The translations under genes and the position numbers were made by a program. This document shows positions 42,858 to 52,428 of a stretch of 64,000 nucleotides of DNA, in pieces; within the stretch, counting starts at the first letter, position 1; every line of letters begins with the position of its first letter. Location of the stretch: assembly GCF_001536285.1 (NCBI RefSeq), contig NZ_FAOZ01000020.1, forward strand, positions 62,001-126,000, in the 5' to 3' direction. Source of the stretch: Parafrankia irregularis (lineage in GTDB: Bacteria > Actinomycetota > Actinomycetes > Frankiales > Frankiaceae). Under the pieces are notes generated by a model, which did no database searches, had not been told where the DNA came from, and saw only the letters and a program-made list of their open reading frames with translations.

Positions 42858-45797
42858 TCAGGATTCCTCGCAGGGCGGAGCGTAGTGGCGGTCGCCGACG
42901 TGGTCGCGCCAGTCCGCACGGGTGATCGTGGTCGCGGTCCGGGCGCAGATGTTCTCGGCCGCCGCGGCCGGATCAAGCTCCCAGACCCGCGCGGCGTTCC
43001 CGTCGGCCACGACAAGCGTCCGCGCCGGCCCGCTGGCGAGCGCAAGCCCGACCGGCGCGTCGAAACCGTCGGAACCGTCGGTGGTGCCGCCTTCGGACCT
43101 ACCGGGCAGCGACAGGCTCAGCCGGGGTGACGGGTGGCGCGGGCTCGTCAGGTCCCAGACAGCGACGTCACCACCGACGCGCGCCGGCCCCACCACGAGC
43201 GCGCGGCCGTCCGCGGAGAAGGCGACCTCGCCGGCCCCGCCAGCCGGCGAGAATGAGGTCAGCCGATGGAGGCCCCGCGGATCGCGGGGGTGGTAGATCT
43301 CGACAATCGAGCGTGACCTCGGCGCGGACGTCGGGTCGGTGGCGTCGGCTGTGACGTCGGCTGTGACGTCGGCGGGCAGTCCGGTGGTGGTGACCGCCAG
43401 CGTGCGGCCGTCGGGCGAGTACGAGGCGCCGGCGACGACGCCGTCACCGCGCAGCTCGCCCGCCAGCCGAGGCTGGCGCGGGTCCTTCAGAGACCACATC
43501 GAGAGACGCCCGACGCCGCCGGCCAGCAGCTGGTCGCCTCCCGGCGCGAAGGCCAGCGCGGTGACCGGCCCGGCGATGCGAACCTGGGCGAGCCTGGCGG
43601 GCTTGCGGGGGTCGACGACGTCCCACAGCCGCACCGTGCCGTCGGACGATCCCGTGGCCACCAGCCGGCCATCGGTGCTCACCACGATCTCGTCGACGGT
43701 GCCGCTGTGCCCGGCCAGGGCCCCGAGCCGCTCGACCGCCCCGTCCGCCGTCACACGCCACAGCCCGACCGTGCTCGGGCCGCCGCCGAGCCCTGCCCCG
43801 GCCGCCGTGATCACAATTGTGCCGGCGGAGGCGGGCCGCCCCGGCTGGGACAGGTAGGCGACGGCGCTGACCGCCGGCCCGTCGACCGGAAGCGCGGTGA
43901 TCTGGGTGCCGGCCGTCGGATCCGACAGGTCCCAGAAGGCGGCTCCGGTCGCGCTGGCGGTGAGCATGCTCCGCCCGTCCGGTGCGACGGCGAGGCCGAC
44001 GACGTCGCTGGAAAGGTTGCCGACCCGCCGGACGGACGCGTCGACCAGTGCGGCGGCCGCGGTCGTGGTAGGAGAGATCCCGTAGGCCGCCAGGGCGAGC
44101 TGCCCGGCGAGATCCGGCTGGCGCTCGAACAGATCGCGCGCCTGGCGCGCGATCTTCTTGGACGCACTCGCCGCCGTGTGCGCCCGGACCAGACCGACGA
44201 TCTCGATCGCCAGGGTGACCGCCGTCAGGCTGGCGATCAGGCTGAGGAACACCCGGAACCGTCGGTCGCCCCTGCTGTGATGGGTTCGGCTCCCGACCGG
44301 AGCGGACGCCTCGACCGGAGCCGGTGACTCGACCACGTCTGGGGACTCGACCACGTCTGGGGACTCGACCACGTCTGGGGACTCGACCACGTCTGGGGAC
44401 TCGACCGGCTTGGCCCGGTCCGCGGGCTGGGGCGACGGTGCGTCGCCGCCTGCCTGCGGCACACCGGCTGCCGGCGGTTCGTCCACCAGCTCGTGCCCAC
44501 CGGCCTCCCCCGTGCCGCCGACCGGCCCGGGTTCACCCACCAGCTGGGGCTCACCCACTGGCCGGGGCCCGCTCGCAGCCGTCGGCTCACCCATCGGCCG
44601 GGGCTCACTCGCCGGCTCGGGCCTGCTCGCCGAGGCTTCGGCCGCCGAAACCACCTCGGGCACCGGAACCACTTCGGGCACCGGAACCACCTTGGCCGCC
44701 GGAACCACCTCGGGCACCGCATCCACCTCGGCCGCCGGAACCACCTCGGGCACCGCATCCACCTCGGGCACCGGCACGAGCACAGGCGTCGGAACGTCCG
44801 GGCCAACGGAGCCGGGTTCGCCGCCGGGTCGAGCTATGAGCCGGGTGGTGGCCTGTGCCGGATCGGCTGGGGCTCCGCCGTCACCGCCCGGTTCGCCGTC
44901 ACCGCCTGCCCCGGCGTCGTCCACAGTGGTGGGAGCGGGACGATCGGTGCCCGTCAGCCCGGTGCCGGGACGTCCGTCCAGCAGTTCCAGCAGTTCGGCT
45001 GCTGTCGGGCGGCGGGACGGATCCTTACGCATCGCGGCACTGACAAAATCACAGAGAGTCAGATCCAGGCCGCGCAGATCGGGCTCGGCGTAGACCGCCC
45101 GCTGCAACAGAACCTGTGGTGTTCCGTTACCGAACGGAAGCCGGCCGGTGGCCGCGAAGAGGACCACACCACCCCAGGCGAAGATGTCCGACGCCGTTGT
45201 GAGGGGCCGCCGCAGAACATGTTCCGGGGTAATGAATGCCGGTGTGCCGAGGCCGGGTCCCGAGCCCGCCCGACCTGCCAGCGCGGCGGAGTTGAGGACG
45301 CGCACGAGGCCGAAGTCGAGCAGCCGGATTCCACTCGGGGAAAGCAACACATTAGCTGGTTTCAGGTCTCCGGAGACCAGACCGGCACCATGGAGCCCGG
45401 TCAGTGCGGACACAAGTGCCATCGCCATGGCCCGAACGTCGTCCGGTGGCAGCGGACCGGTGTGCGCGACCCTCTGGGCCAGCGTCGGAGCATCCACGAA
45501 CTCCGTCACGACGTACGGCGGATGCGCCGTGGTGCCGGCGTCGATGATCTCCGCGAGTGACGGTGGCGCGAGCGCCCGAACAGTCTCAAGATCCGCCTGC
45601 AGCAGCCGGCGGAATTCGTGGTCGCGGGCGAACGCCGCACTGATCATCTTGATGACGACATGCCGGCCGGCTGGATCTAGCGCGAGATAGACCGGCCCGG
45701 TTCCAGCCTCAGCCAGCTGCCTTTCCACGGTATACGGGCCGATTGAAACCGGCCGATTGCCGCGTGGTGCTTCGAGGTGTCGCCGGGCAACGACCAC
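42858..45797 (-). CDS. Ser/Thr kinase-like protein fused to WD40 propeller, degenerate catalytic loop
   Basis: 979 aa. Kinase-like domain about 18-280: the Gly loop is degraded (AEAGTGPVY), K50 is kept (VVIKM), the catalytic loop reads SGDLKPAN at 142-149 instead of HRDxKxxN, DFG is at 161-163. A long linker (about 290-510) is full of repeats (AVPEVVPAAEVD, and VESPDV four times), then a membrane helix (about 515-540) and a WD40 propeller (about 600-960) with DGRLVATGSSDGTVRLWDV and similar. The His-to-Ser change usually weakens activity but D144, K146 and N149 remain, so it may be a slow kinase or pseudokinase. The propeller is predicted to be outside the membrane. Confidence 0.88.
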   Translation of the reverse strand: MVVARRHLEAPRGNRPVSIGPYTVERQLAEAGTGPVYLALDPAGRHVVIKMISAAFARDHEFRRLLQADLETVRALAPPSLAEIIDAGTTAHPPYVVTEFVDAPTLAQRVAHTGPLPPDDVRAMAMALVSALTGLHGAGLVSGDLKPANVLLSPSGIRLLDFGLVRVLNSAALAGRAGSGPGLGTPAFITPEHVLRRPLTTASDIFAWGGVVLFAATGRLPFGNGTPQVLLQRAVYAEPDLRGLDLTLCDFVSAAMRKDPSRRPTAAELLELLDGRPGTGLTGTDRPAPTTVDDAGAGGDGEPGGDGGAPADPAQATTRLIARPGGEPGSVGPDVPTPVLVPVPEVDAVPEVVPAAEVDAVPEVVPAAKVVPVPEVVPVPEVVSAAEASASRPEPASEPRPMGEPTAASGPRPVGEPQLVGEPGPVGGTGEAGGHELVDEPPAAGVPQAGGDAPSPQPADRAKPVESPDVVESPDVVESPDVVESPDVVESPAPVEASAPVGSRTHHSRGDRRFRVFLSLIASLTAVTLAIEIVGLVRAHTAASASKKIARQARDLFERQPDLAGQLALAAYGISPTTTAAAALVDASVRRVGNLSSDVVGLAVAPDGRSMLTASATGAAFWDLSDPTAGTQITALPVDGPAVSAVAYLSQPGRPASAGTIVITAAGAGLGGGPSTVGLWRVTADGAVERLGALAGHSGTVDEIVVSTDGRLVATGSSDGTVRLWDVVDPRKPARLAQVRIAGPVTALAFAPGGDQLLAGGVGRLSMWSLKDPRQPRLAGELRGDGVVAGASYSPDGRTLAVTTTGLPADVTADVTADATDPTSAPRSRSIVEIYHPRDPRGLHRLTSFSPAGGAGEVAFSADGRALVVGPARVGGDVAVWDLTSPRHPSPRLSLSLPGRSEGGTTDGSDGFDAPVGLALASGPARTLVVADGNAARVWELDPAAAAENICARTATTITRADWRDHVGDRHYAPPCEES
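44326..44397 (-). repeat. 18-bp tandem repeat, four perfect copies, inside the WD40-kinase gene
   Basis: GACTCGACCACGTCTGGG is repeated four times without a mismatch (44326-44397), encoding four VESPDV hexads, with a partial fifth copy. Perfect identity suggests recent expansion and likely length variation between strains. Confidence 0.95.
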
Positions 45798-45902
45798 AGG
45801 TCGGCACCTCCGAAATATTCGTGAAACCCCGTAACGAGAACGCCGCAGTCACATCGGACGTGCTCGCATGTTATCTATGCCGAGGCCGCCCGAACGGGCC
45901 GG

Positions 45903-46676
45903 TTACGCTTCGCGGTCGCCGAGTGCCGCGGCGACCGCGAGGAGCAACCCGGGATGCCGGTAGACCGCCCCGATCGTCAGCGGCCCCCCGCGGAGCGCCT
46001 GTAGCACCTCGTCGTGGCGCGGGACCTGTGCCCATCGGGCCCGCACCAGCCCGGCCAGGACGAGCAACCCGCCCAGATGATGTTCCAGCGCGTCGCCAGC
46101 CGGCCCGAGCAGGCCCCCGAGCCAGGCCCGGTGCTGGGCCGCGCTCATGATTTCCCACACCACCCGGTCTGTCACCCCCGCAGACCCTTTCGGACCACCC
46201 TGGGGACCACGCTCCCCGTCCGGCCAGTGGTGCACCGCGACAATGTGTGGCAGGCGCACCAGGCTGCCGCTGGCAGCGGCGCCCGCGGCGGCGCCTGCGA
46301 GCTCGGGGCGATGATCCGCGACGACGACCCGGCTGGCCAGGCCACGCGCCGTGCGCGCGTCGTGCAGTCGGCCGGCGAAGCAGACCGCGAGCGCGGTGCT
46401 GACGACCGGTGCGAACCGCGCGTGCACCGCGACCGCGGTGAGGTCCGCCGTCTCCACCAGTGCGACGGCCGTGCGAGCCGCCTGGCCGGGATCAGCGGCG
46501 ACGAACTCCACCCGGGTGACCTGGTGGCCCGCGGACGGATCGCCGGCCGGCACCGGGCACACCGGGGAGCCCGGCGTGCGGCGAACCCGGTCGATCGTGA
46601 TCAGGCCGTCGACATAGGGCAGGCGCAGCCTGGGCAGGTCCGCGGCGGCAACGGCGTGCGGGTCGCCGCCCGCCAT
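45903..46676 (-). CDS. hypothetical protein of the signalling cluster
   Basis: 257 aa from the ATG at 46676, which has GAGGAGG 7-13 nt upstream; the frame extends to 46772. Features: RLRLPYVDGLITIDRVRRTP, DPGQAARTAVALVETADLTAV, then two long Ala/Leu-rich predicted helices (SAAQHRAWLGGLLGPAGDAL, LGGLLVLAGLVRARWAQVP). No signal peptide, no transmembrane segment that looks certain, no family recognised. It lies between the WD40 kinase and the response regulator on the same strand, with 105- and 215-bp gaps. Confidence 0.65.
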   Translation of the reverse strand: MAGGDPHAVAAADLPRLRLPYVDGLITIDRVRRTPGSPVCPVPAGDPSAGHQVTRVEFVAADPGQAARTAVALVETADLTAVAVHARFAPVVSTALAVCFAGRLHDARTARGLASRVVVADHRPELAGAAAGAAASGSLVRLPHIVAVHHWPDGERGPQGGPKGSAGVTDRVVWEIMSAAQHRAWLGGLLGPAGDALEHHLGGLLVLAGLVRARWAQVPRHDEVLQALRGGPLTIGAVYRHPGLLLAVAAALGDREA

Positions 46677-46891
46677 CGCCCGCCTCCTCGTGCCCGCTCC
46701 AGGTACGGCCGACCCTACAAGCGCTGAGGTGGGCCGGAACCCGAATTCACGTGAAGATCGATCCGAAGGCAACTACCAGCCCCAGCAGGCCGAGCGGCCG
46801 CCTCCGGCACTGTTGTCCCGCAGGGTTTCCGGCGCCGCGGGCTCCCCCACGCCGCCTGCTCGGCCGGCCACCGACTGCTCGGCCGGGCCGA

Positions 46892-47536
46892 CTACTCCGC
46901 TTGGCCGCCGGACGACCGGGCGAAGGGCCGCAGGCGGGCGACCAGGCCCCGAACCTCGGCGCTGGCCGCGGCCAGCGTCTCCTCATAGGACGTCGCGGCC
47001 CCGTCGAGGAGCACGTCGAGCGCGATCAGGCGCTCGGCGACCTCGGTAATGAGGTCGAAGTCACGCACGTGCTGATGAGCCAGCTCAGCCAGCCGCTCAT
47101 TTTTCTCAAACAGCTCGACAAACACGCTCACCTTGGCACGCAGGAGCCACGGGTCGAACGGCTTGGCGATGTAGTCGACCGCGCCGACCGCGTACCCACG
47201 GAAGGCGTGATGTGGCTCACGGTCAATCGCCGTCAGAAAGATGATAGGCGTGTCCCTCGTCCGCCCACGCTGCTTGATCCGGTGCGCGGTCTCGAAGCCA
47301 TCCATCCCCGGCATCTGAACGTCCAGAAGGATGACCGCGAAGTCGTCGATGAGCAGACGCTTGAGTGCTTCCTCGCCCGAGGACGCCGTGACCAGATCCT
47401 GGTCCAGCGAGGCGAGGATCGCCTCCAGGGCCATGAGGTTGTCAGGCCGGTCATCCACAAGGAGGATCTTGCTTCGCGGGCGCTCCGAATTCGAAGCGCC
47501 CGCGGTTTCGACAGGTCCGCCGGTCCGCTCGGTCAC
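46892..47536 (-). CDS. response regulator, REC plus C-terminal helical domain
   Basis: 214 aa from a GTG at 47536 with GGAGG 8-12 nt upstream. REC domain: KILLVDDRPDN, ILLDVQMPGMDG (phospho-Asp near 72), IIFLTAIDRE and DYIAKPFDPWLLRAKV. The C-terminal 75 residues are one long helix (VFVELFEKNERLAELAHQHV, DFDLITEVAERLIALDVLLD) with no DNA-binding domain, so output is by protein contact. It sits 139 bp downstream of the multi-HAMP hybrid kinase on the same strand and is its most likely partner. Confidence 0.9.
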   Translation of the reverse strand: MTERTGGPVETAGASNSERPRSKILLVDDRPDNLMALEAILASLDQDLVTASSGEEALKRLLIDDFAVILLDVQMPGMDGFETAHRIKQRGRTRDTPIIFLTAIDREPHHAFRGYAVGAVDYIAKPFDPWLLRAKVSVFVELFEKNERLAELAHQHVRDFDLITEVAERLIALDVLLDGAATSYEETLAAASAEVRGLVARLRPFARSSGGQAE

Positions 47537-47675
47537 CCGCCTGCCTCCTCCTTCGCCGGTCGGCCTGGATGTTCGTGGCGACGACACCACTGTTCCACCT
47601 TCGCCGATCGGCATGTGCGGGCCATCACCGGCCCGTCGACGCTTACCCGAATGCGCACCATACGCGATCTGATCA

Positions 47676-50600
47676 TCACAGATGTGACCGCATCACTCCG
47701 AGGAGGTGATCGAGATCCACGGGCTTGGTGATGTAGTCCGTCGCCCCGGCCGAAATGCTCTTCTCCCGATCACCGGGCATCGCCTTCGCGGTCAGCACGA
47801 GAATCGGCAGCGGCGCGAAGGCGGGCATCGCGCGGATCGCGGATGTCGTCTCGTTGCCGTCCATGCCGGGGAGCATGACGTCCATCAACACGAGGTGCAC
47901 CGGCGCGCTGTCCTGCTGGAGCGTCCGGATCGCGTCGTGGCCGTTGTCAGCGTAGAGCACCCGCATCCCGTGCATCTCCAGAGCGCTGGTCAGCGCGAAC
48001 ACGTTGCGGACATCGTCGTCTACCACCAGCACCGAGGCGCCCACAAGCGGATCGGAGTTGTCGAGGTTCTCGGCGGGCGGCCGAGCCACCGCCGACGGGT
48101 CGGTGAGGAACGGTGTGCCCCCGCCCGAGCGTGGGTCCACGGTTTTCGCCTCGGGAGCCCGGCTTGACCACAGCGTACGCTCTCCGACCCGCGGCCTCCC
48201 GCCCTGCCCCGCGCGCTCGGCGTTCGGCGCGGAACCGATCCCCGGCGCCGCCGGCCCGGTCGACCCCGCCGACCCCACGCCGGTGCGCCCCAGCCCCGAT
48301 CCCACCTCGGCCGGGGAGCCCGCCGCGGAGCTCCCCGTGACCTGCCGGCGATCCAGCGCGGTCAGTTCGGCCCCGGCCGACCCCGGGCCCCGGCTACCGT
48401 CAGCGCCCGCCTCCAGCCGCGATCGTGCTCCACCCGCACCTTCGACGATCATGAGAACGCCGTCCGGCTCGCCGGGAATCACTATGGCCGGCGCCTCGGC
48501 CGGCATCACCGACGGGACGAACAGCGTGAACGTGCTGCCCTGGCCGATCTGGCTGGACACCGCGATCGAGCCGCCGAGCAGGCGCGCGATCTCCTTGCTG
48601 ATCGACAGCCCCAGGCCGGTGCCACCGTAGCGGCGGGACGTCGTGCCGTCCGCCTGCTGGAAGGCCTCGAAGATCATGCGGAGCTTCTCGGCCGCGACAC
48701 CGATCCCGGTGTCGCTGACGGCGAAGGACAGCACCATCGGCGCCGACCGCAGGCTCGGCGCGACGAACGGGGTGTCGGGCGACGCGACGGAGACGTCCAG
48801 GCGCACGGTGCCGGAGTCGGTGAACTTCACGGCGTTCGACAGCAGGTTCTTCAGCACCTGCTGGATGCGCTGCTCGTCCGTGACGAACTCCTCCGGGACG
48901 TCGCGTGCGACGGTGATCTCGAAGGTCAGGCCCTTCTCCTCGGCGGTGGGCCCGAACACTCCCGCGACCGCGTCACACAGGGCCGCGGTGCGCACCGGAC
49001 CGGCGTCGACGTTCATCTTGCCCGCCTCGACCTTGGAGAGGTCGAGGATGTCGTTGATGAGACCGAGCAGCTCCGAGCCCGCGGAGTGGATCGTCTCGGC
49101 GAAGTCGATCTGCTTCTGGCTGAGGTTGTGGTCGGGGTTGTCGGCCAGCAGCTTCGCCAGGATGAGCAGGCTGTTCAGCGGGGTCCGCAGCTCGTGGCTC
49201 ATGTTCGCCAGGAACTCGGACTTGTACTGCGACGACAGCGCCAGCTGCTCGGCCTTCTCCTCCAGGCCGATGCGGGCCATGTCGATCTCGGTGTTCTTCT
49301 CCTCCAGCAGCGCCGCCTTCTCCTCCAGCTCGTTGTTGGTGCGCTGGAGCTCGACGGACTGGGAGCGCAGCTCCTGGGTGAGGCGCTGCGACTGGGCTAG
49401 CAGCTCCTCCGTCCGGGCGTTCGCCATGATCGTGTTCAGGACGACGCCGATGGTGTCGACGAGCTGGTCGACGAGGGTGAGGTGCAGGTCGGAGAACGGG
49501 GTGAAGGACGCCAGCTCGATGACGCCGAGCACCTGGTTCTCGAAGATGACCGGGACCACCACGAGATCACACGGTGGCGCCTCACCGAGGCCGCTGCGGA
49601 TGTTGAGGTAGCCGGCCGGGACGTCCTCGACCCGGATGCGCTTCTTCTCCAGCGCGGCCTGGCCGATCAGCCCCTCGCCGAACAGGAAGGTGCCGTCCGA
49701 GCGGCGCCGCGGCACCGACCCGTAGCCGGCGACGTAGCGCAGCTTGTCGCCCTCGATGAAGTCGAGCAGGTAGACGGTGCCCTGCTGGGCGTTCACCGCC
49801 GGGGTCATCTCACTGATGATCATCTGGCAGACCGTGTAGAGGTCGCGCTGGCCCTGCATCTTGCTGCCGATGAGGGCCAGGTTCGACTTCAGCCAGTCCT
49901 GCTGGGCGTTGACCTCGGTGGTCTCCCGCAGCCTGGCGATCATCTGGTTGATGTTGTCCTTGAGCTCGGCGACCTCGCCCTCGGCCTCGACCGTGATCGA
50001 GCGGGTCAGGTCACCGCGGGTCACCGCGGTGGACACGTCGCCGATCGCGCGCAGCTGGATCGTCAGGGTCGTGGCGAGCTGGTTGACGTTGTCGGTGAGG
50101 TCCCGCCAGGTGCCGGCGACGCCGGCGACCGTGGCCTGGCCGCCCAGCTTGCCCTCGACACCCACCTCCCGGCCGACCCGGGTGATCTCGATCGCGAACG
50201 AGGAGAGCTGGTCGACCATCGTGTTGACGGTGTCCTTCAGCTCGGCGATCTCGCCCTGCGCGGTCACCGTGATCTTCTGCGAGAGGTCGCCGCGGGCGAC
50301 CGCCGTCGTCACCGCCGAGATGTTGCGCACCTGGGTGGTCAGGTTGCCGGCCATCGAGTTCACCGACTCGGTGAGATCCCGCCACACCCCCGACACACCC
50401 CGCACGTGCGCCTGGCCACCCAGGTTCCCCTCGGTACCCACCTCGCGGGCGACCCGGGTGACCTCGTCCGCGAACGACGACAGCTGGTCAACCATCGTGT
50501 TCAGGGTCTCCTTGAGCTCCAGGATCTCACCCTGGGCGGTGACCGTGATCTTCTGCGAGAGGTCGCCGCGGGCCACCGCCGTCGCCACCAGGGCGATGTT

Positions 50601-51944
50601 GCGCACCTGACTGGTCAGGTTGCCGGCCATCGAGTTCACCGACTCGGTGAGATCCCGCCACACCCCCGACACACCCCGCACGTGCGCCTGGCCACCCAGG
50701 TTCCCCTCGGTACCCACCTCCCAGGCGACCCGGGTGACCTCGTCCGCGAACGACGACAGCTGGTCCACCATCGTGTTCAGGGTGTGCGCCAGCCCCGCGA
50801 CCTCGCCGCGGGCGTCCACGGTGATCTGCCGGGTCAGGTCACCCCGGGCCACCGCGGCCGCGACCTCGGCGATGCTGCGCACCTGGGTGGTCAGGTTGCC
50901 GGCCATGATGTTCACCGAGTCGGTGAGGTCGCGCCACACCCCGGAGACGCCCATGACCTTGGCCTGACCGCCGAGCTTGCCCTCGGTGCCGACCTCCTTC
51001 GCCACCCGGGTGACCTCGTCGGCGAAGGCCGAGAGCTGGTCGACCATCGTGTTCACGGTCGACTTCAGCTCATGGATCTCGCCGCGGGCGTCCACGGTGA
51101 TCTTCTGCGAGAGGTCGCCCTGCGCTACGGCGGTCGTCACCTGGGCGATGTTGCGGACCTGGCTGGTCAGGTTGCCGGCCATCGAGTTCACCGACTCGGT
51201 GAGATCCCGCCACACCCCGGAGACGCCCATGACCTTGGCCTGACCGCCGAGGTTGCCCTCGGTGCCGACCTCGCGGGCCACCCGGGTGACCTCGTCCGCG
51301 AACGACGACAGCTGGTCGACCATCGTGTTCACGGTCGTACCGATGCGGAGGAACTCACCGCGCACCGGCTGGCCGGCGATCTCCAGCGCCATCTGCTGGG
51401 AGAGATCACCCTCGGCCACCGCGGCGATGACCCGGGCGACCTCGTGGGTGGGCCGGGCCAGATCGTCGATGAGCGAGTTCACCGACTGGGTGAGCTCGTC
51501 CCAGCCACCGCTGCCACCGAGGTCGTCCATCCGCAGGGTGAGACGACCGTCACGTCGAATCACCTTGGAGACTCTGGAAACCTCACGTGCGTGCCGCTCC
51601 TGCATGCCGGCGAGCTCGTTGAACCGGCGGGCCACGTCGCCACCGACACCGTCACCGATCGGGAGCCGGACACCGAAGTCACCGTCGACCAGCCGGTCGA
51701 GCCCCGCGAGCAGGCCTGGCAGCAACGCCTCCACGCCCCCGGTGGCGCTCCCGGAGCCACCTCCGACCGTGCCCGCGCCGTAAGCGGGGCCAGGAGGCGC
51801 CGGGGCACTGTGGGCAGAGCCGTTGACCGACCCGTTGGTGGTGTCGCCCGTCGCGAGGGTGCCGGTGGCGCCCGCGGGCGGACCGCCGGCATCCCCGCCA
51901 TGCTCGGACGACTGCTGGCGGTCGGGGCTCACGTCGGCGCTCAT
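47676..51944 (-). CDS. multi-HAMP soluble hybrid histidine kinase
   Basis: 1422 aa with no signal peptide or membrane helix. A Gly/Ser-rich N-terminus (about 1-70) leads into about 13 HAMP-like units (about 75-665). They are arranged as five near-identical 92-residue blocks of two, each with GDLSQKITV and EGNLGGQA(K/H)V elements. Then come a GAF domain (about 690-840), a coiled coil (about 845-905), HisKA with H917 in [10 protein letters not shown], HATPase ([18 protein letters not shown]) and a C-terminal REC ([31 protein letters not shown]). This is the Nik1/Os-1-like class III kinase layout of fungi and actinomycetes, linked to osmotic or cytoplasmic sensing. The HAMP chain probably serves as sensor and signal conduit. 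Confidence 0.95.
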   Translation of the reverse strand: MSADVSPDRQQSSEHGGDAGGPPAGATGTLATGDTTNGSVNGSAHSAPAPPGPAYGAGTVGGGSGSATGGVEALLPGLLAGLDRLVDGDFGVRLPIGDGVGGDVARRFNELAGMQERHAREVSRVSKVIRRDGRLTLRMDDLGGSGGWDELTQSVNSLIDDLARPTHEVARVIAAVAEGDLSQQMALEIAGQPVRGEFLRIGTTVNTMVDQLSSFADEVTRVAREVGTEGNLGGQAKVMGVSGVWRDLTESVNSMAGNLTSQVRNIAQVTTAVAQGDLSQKITVDARGEIHELKSTVNTMVDQLSAFADEVTRVAKEVGTEGKLGGQAKVMGVSGVWRDLTDSVNIMAGNLTTQVRSIAEVAAAVARGDLTRQITVDARGEVAGLAHTLNTMVDQLSSFADEVTRVAWEVGTEGNLGGQAHVRGVSGVWRDLTESVNSMAGNLTSQVRNIALVATAVARGDLSQKITVTAQGEILELKETLNTMVDQLSSFADEVTRVAREVGTEGNLGGQAHVRGVSGVWRDLTESVNSMAGNLTTQVRNISAVTTAVARGDLSQKITVTAQGEIAELKDTVNTMVDQLSSFAIEITRVGREVGVEGKLGGQATVAGVAGTWRDLTDNVNQLATTLTIQLRAIGDVSTAVTRGDLTRSITVEAEGEVAELKDNINQMIARLRETTEVNAQQDWLKSNLALIGSKMQGQRDLYTVCQMIISEMTPAVNAQQGTVYLLDFIEGDKLRYVAGYGSVPRRRSDGTFLFGEGLIGQAALEKKRIRVEDVPAGYLNIRSGLGEAPPCDLVVVPVIFENQVLGVIELASFTPFSDLHLTLVDQLVDTIGVVLNTIMANARTEELLAQSQRLTQELRSQSVELQRTNNELEEKAALLEEKNTEIDMARIGLEEKAEQLALSSQYKSEFLANMSHELRTPLNSLLILAKLLADNPDHNLSQKQIDFAETIHSAGSELLGLINDILDLSKVEAGKMNVDAGPVRTAALCDAVAGVFGPTAEEKGLTFEITVARDVPEEFVTDEQRIQQVLKNLLSNAVKFTDSGTVRLDVSVASPDTPFVAPSLRSAPMVLSFAVSDTGIGVAAEKLRMIFEAFQQADGTTSRRYGGTGLGLSISKEIARLLGGSIAVSSQIGQGSTFTLFVPSVMPAEAPAIVIPGEPDGVLMIVEGAGGARSRLEAGADGSRGPGSAGAELTALDRRQVTGSSAAGSPAEVGSGLGRTGVGSAGSTGPAAPGIGSAPNAERAGQGGRPRVGERTLWSSRAPEAKTVDPRSGGGTPFLTDPSAVARPPAENLDNSDPLVGASVLVVDDDVRNVFALTSALEMHGMRVLYADNGHDAIRTLQQDSAPVHLVLMDVMLPGMDGNETTSAIRAMPAFAPLPILVLTAKAMPGDREKSISAGATDYITKPVDLDHLLGVMRSHL
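50353..51330 (-). repeat. 276-bp coding repeats (HAMP pairs) in the hybrid kinase gene
   Basis: Identical stretches such as GCCATCGAGTTCACCGACTC recur at about 50353, 50629 and 51181, i.e. at multiples of 276 bp (92 codons). DNA identity over much of each unit implies recent duplication or gene conversion. Confidence 0.9.
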
Positions 51945-52428
51945 CAGTCTCCTACCTTGCCTGTGACGGTGGAATTATGAGGGCTACGAGCCACCCACGG
52001 GCGGCCTGGGGCAAGCAGTGGCGGCCGGGTGGCTCGGGCCGCGTGGCCGGTGCGCGGCAGCGGGTCCGCGATGCATGGCTGGTCTGGCGCCTGACGGGCG
52101 GGTGCATGGCCGGTCCGCGCACAGGTGGTGCCACCGGGCCCTGCCGGTGGCCCGTTCGGCCCAGCGGTCGACATCCGTTGGCCCGGGTTCCAGGGTGACT
52201 GACGATGGTGTGGTCGAGATCGGTGCGTGGGTAGGCGTGTAGCCGACGACGATGCGGAATGTGGCCATGGGATGGAGGTGTGCTGGTGTCGTCCGATCGG
52301 CCCGAACTGTGGTCCCGCTGTGGACTTTTGTCCCCGCCTGAGCAACTTCGGGCCAGGAACGCTCGAAGCAGGCACATCAGCCGCCAGTATCCGCCTTACC
52401 GAGGACGACGCAGGAGAGACTGAGCCAC
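51945..52428. other. divergent gap between hybrid kinase and SpoIIE phosphatase
   Basis: 484 bp, no supported ORF. It should hold both promoters; no consensus -35/-10 pair or palindrome stands out. Confidence 0.4.

Noticed and set aside
49482-51980. 832-codon open frame on the plus strand
   Set aside because: It is antisense to the repetitive HAMP-coding region; the repeats and GC bias keep the opposite strand open. The minus-strand protein has clear domains.
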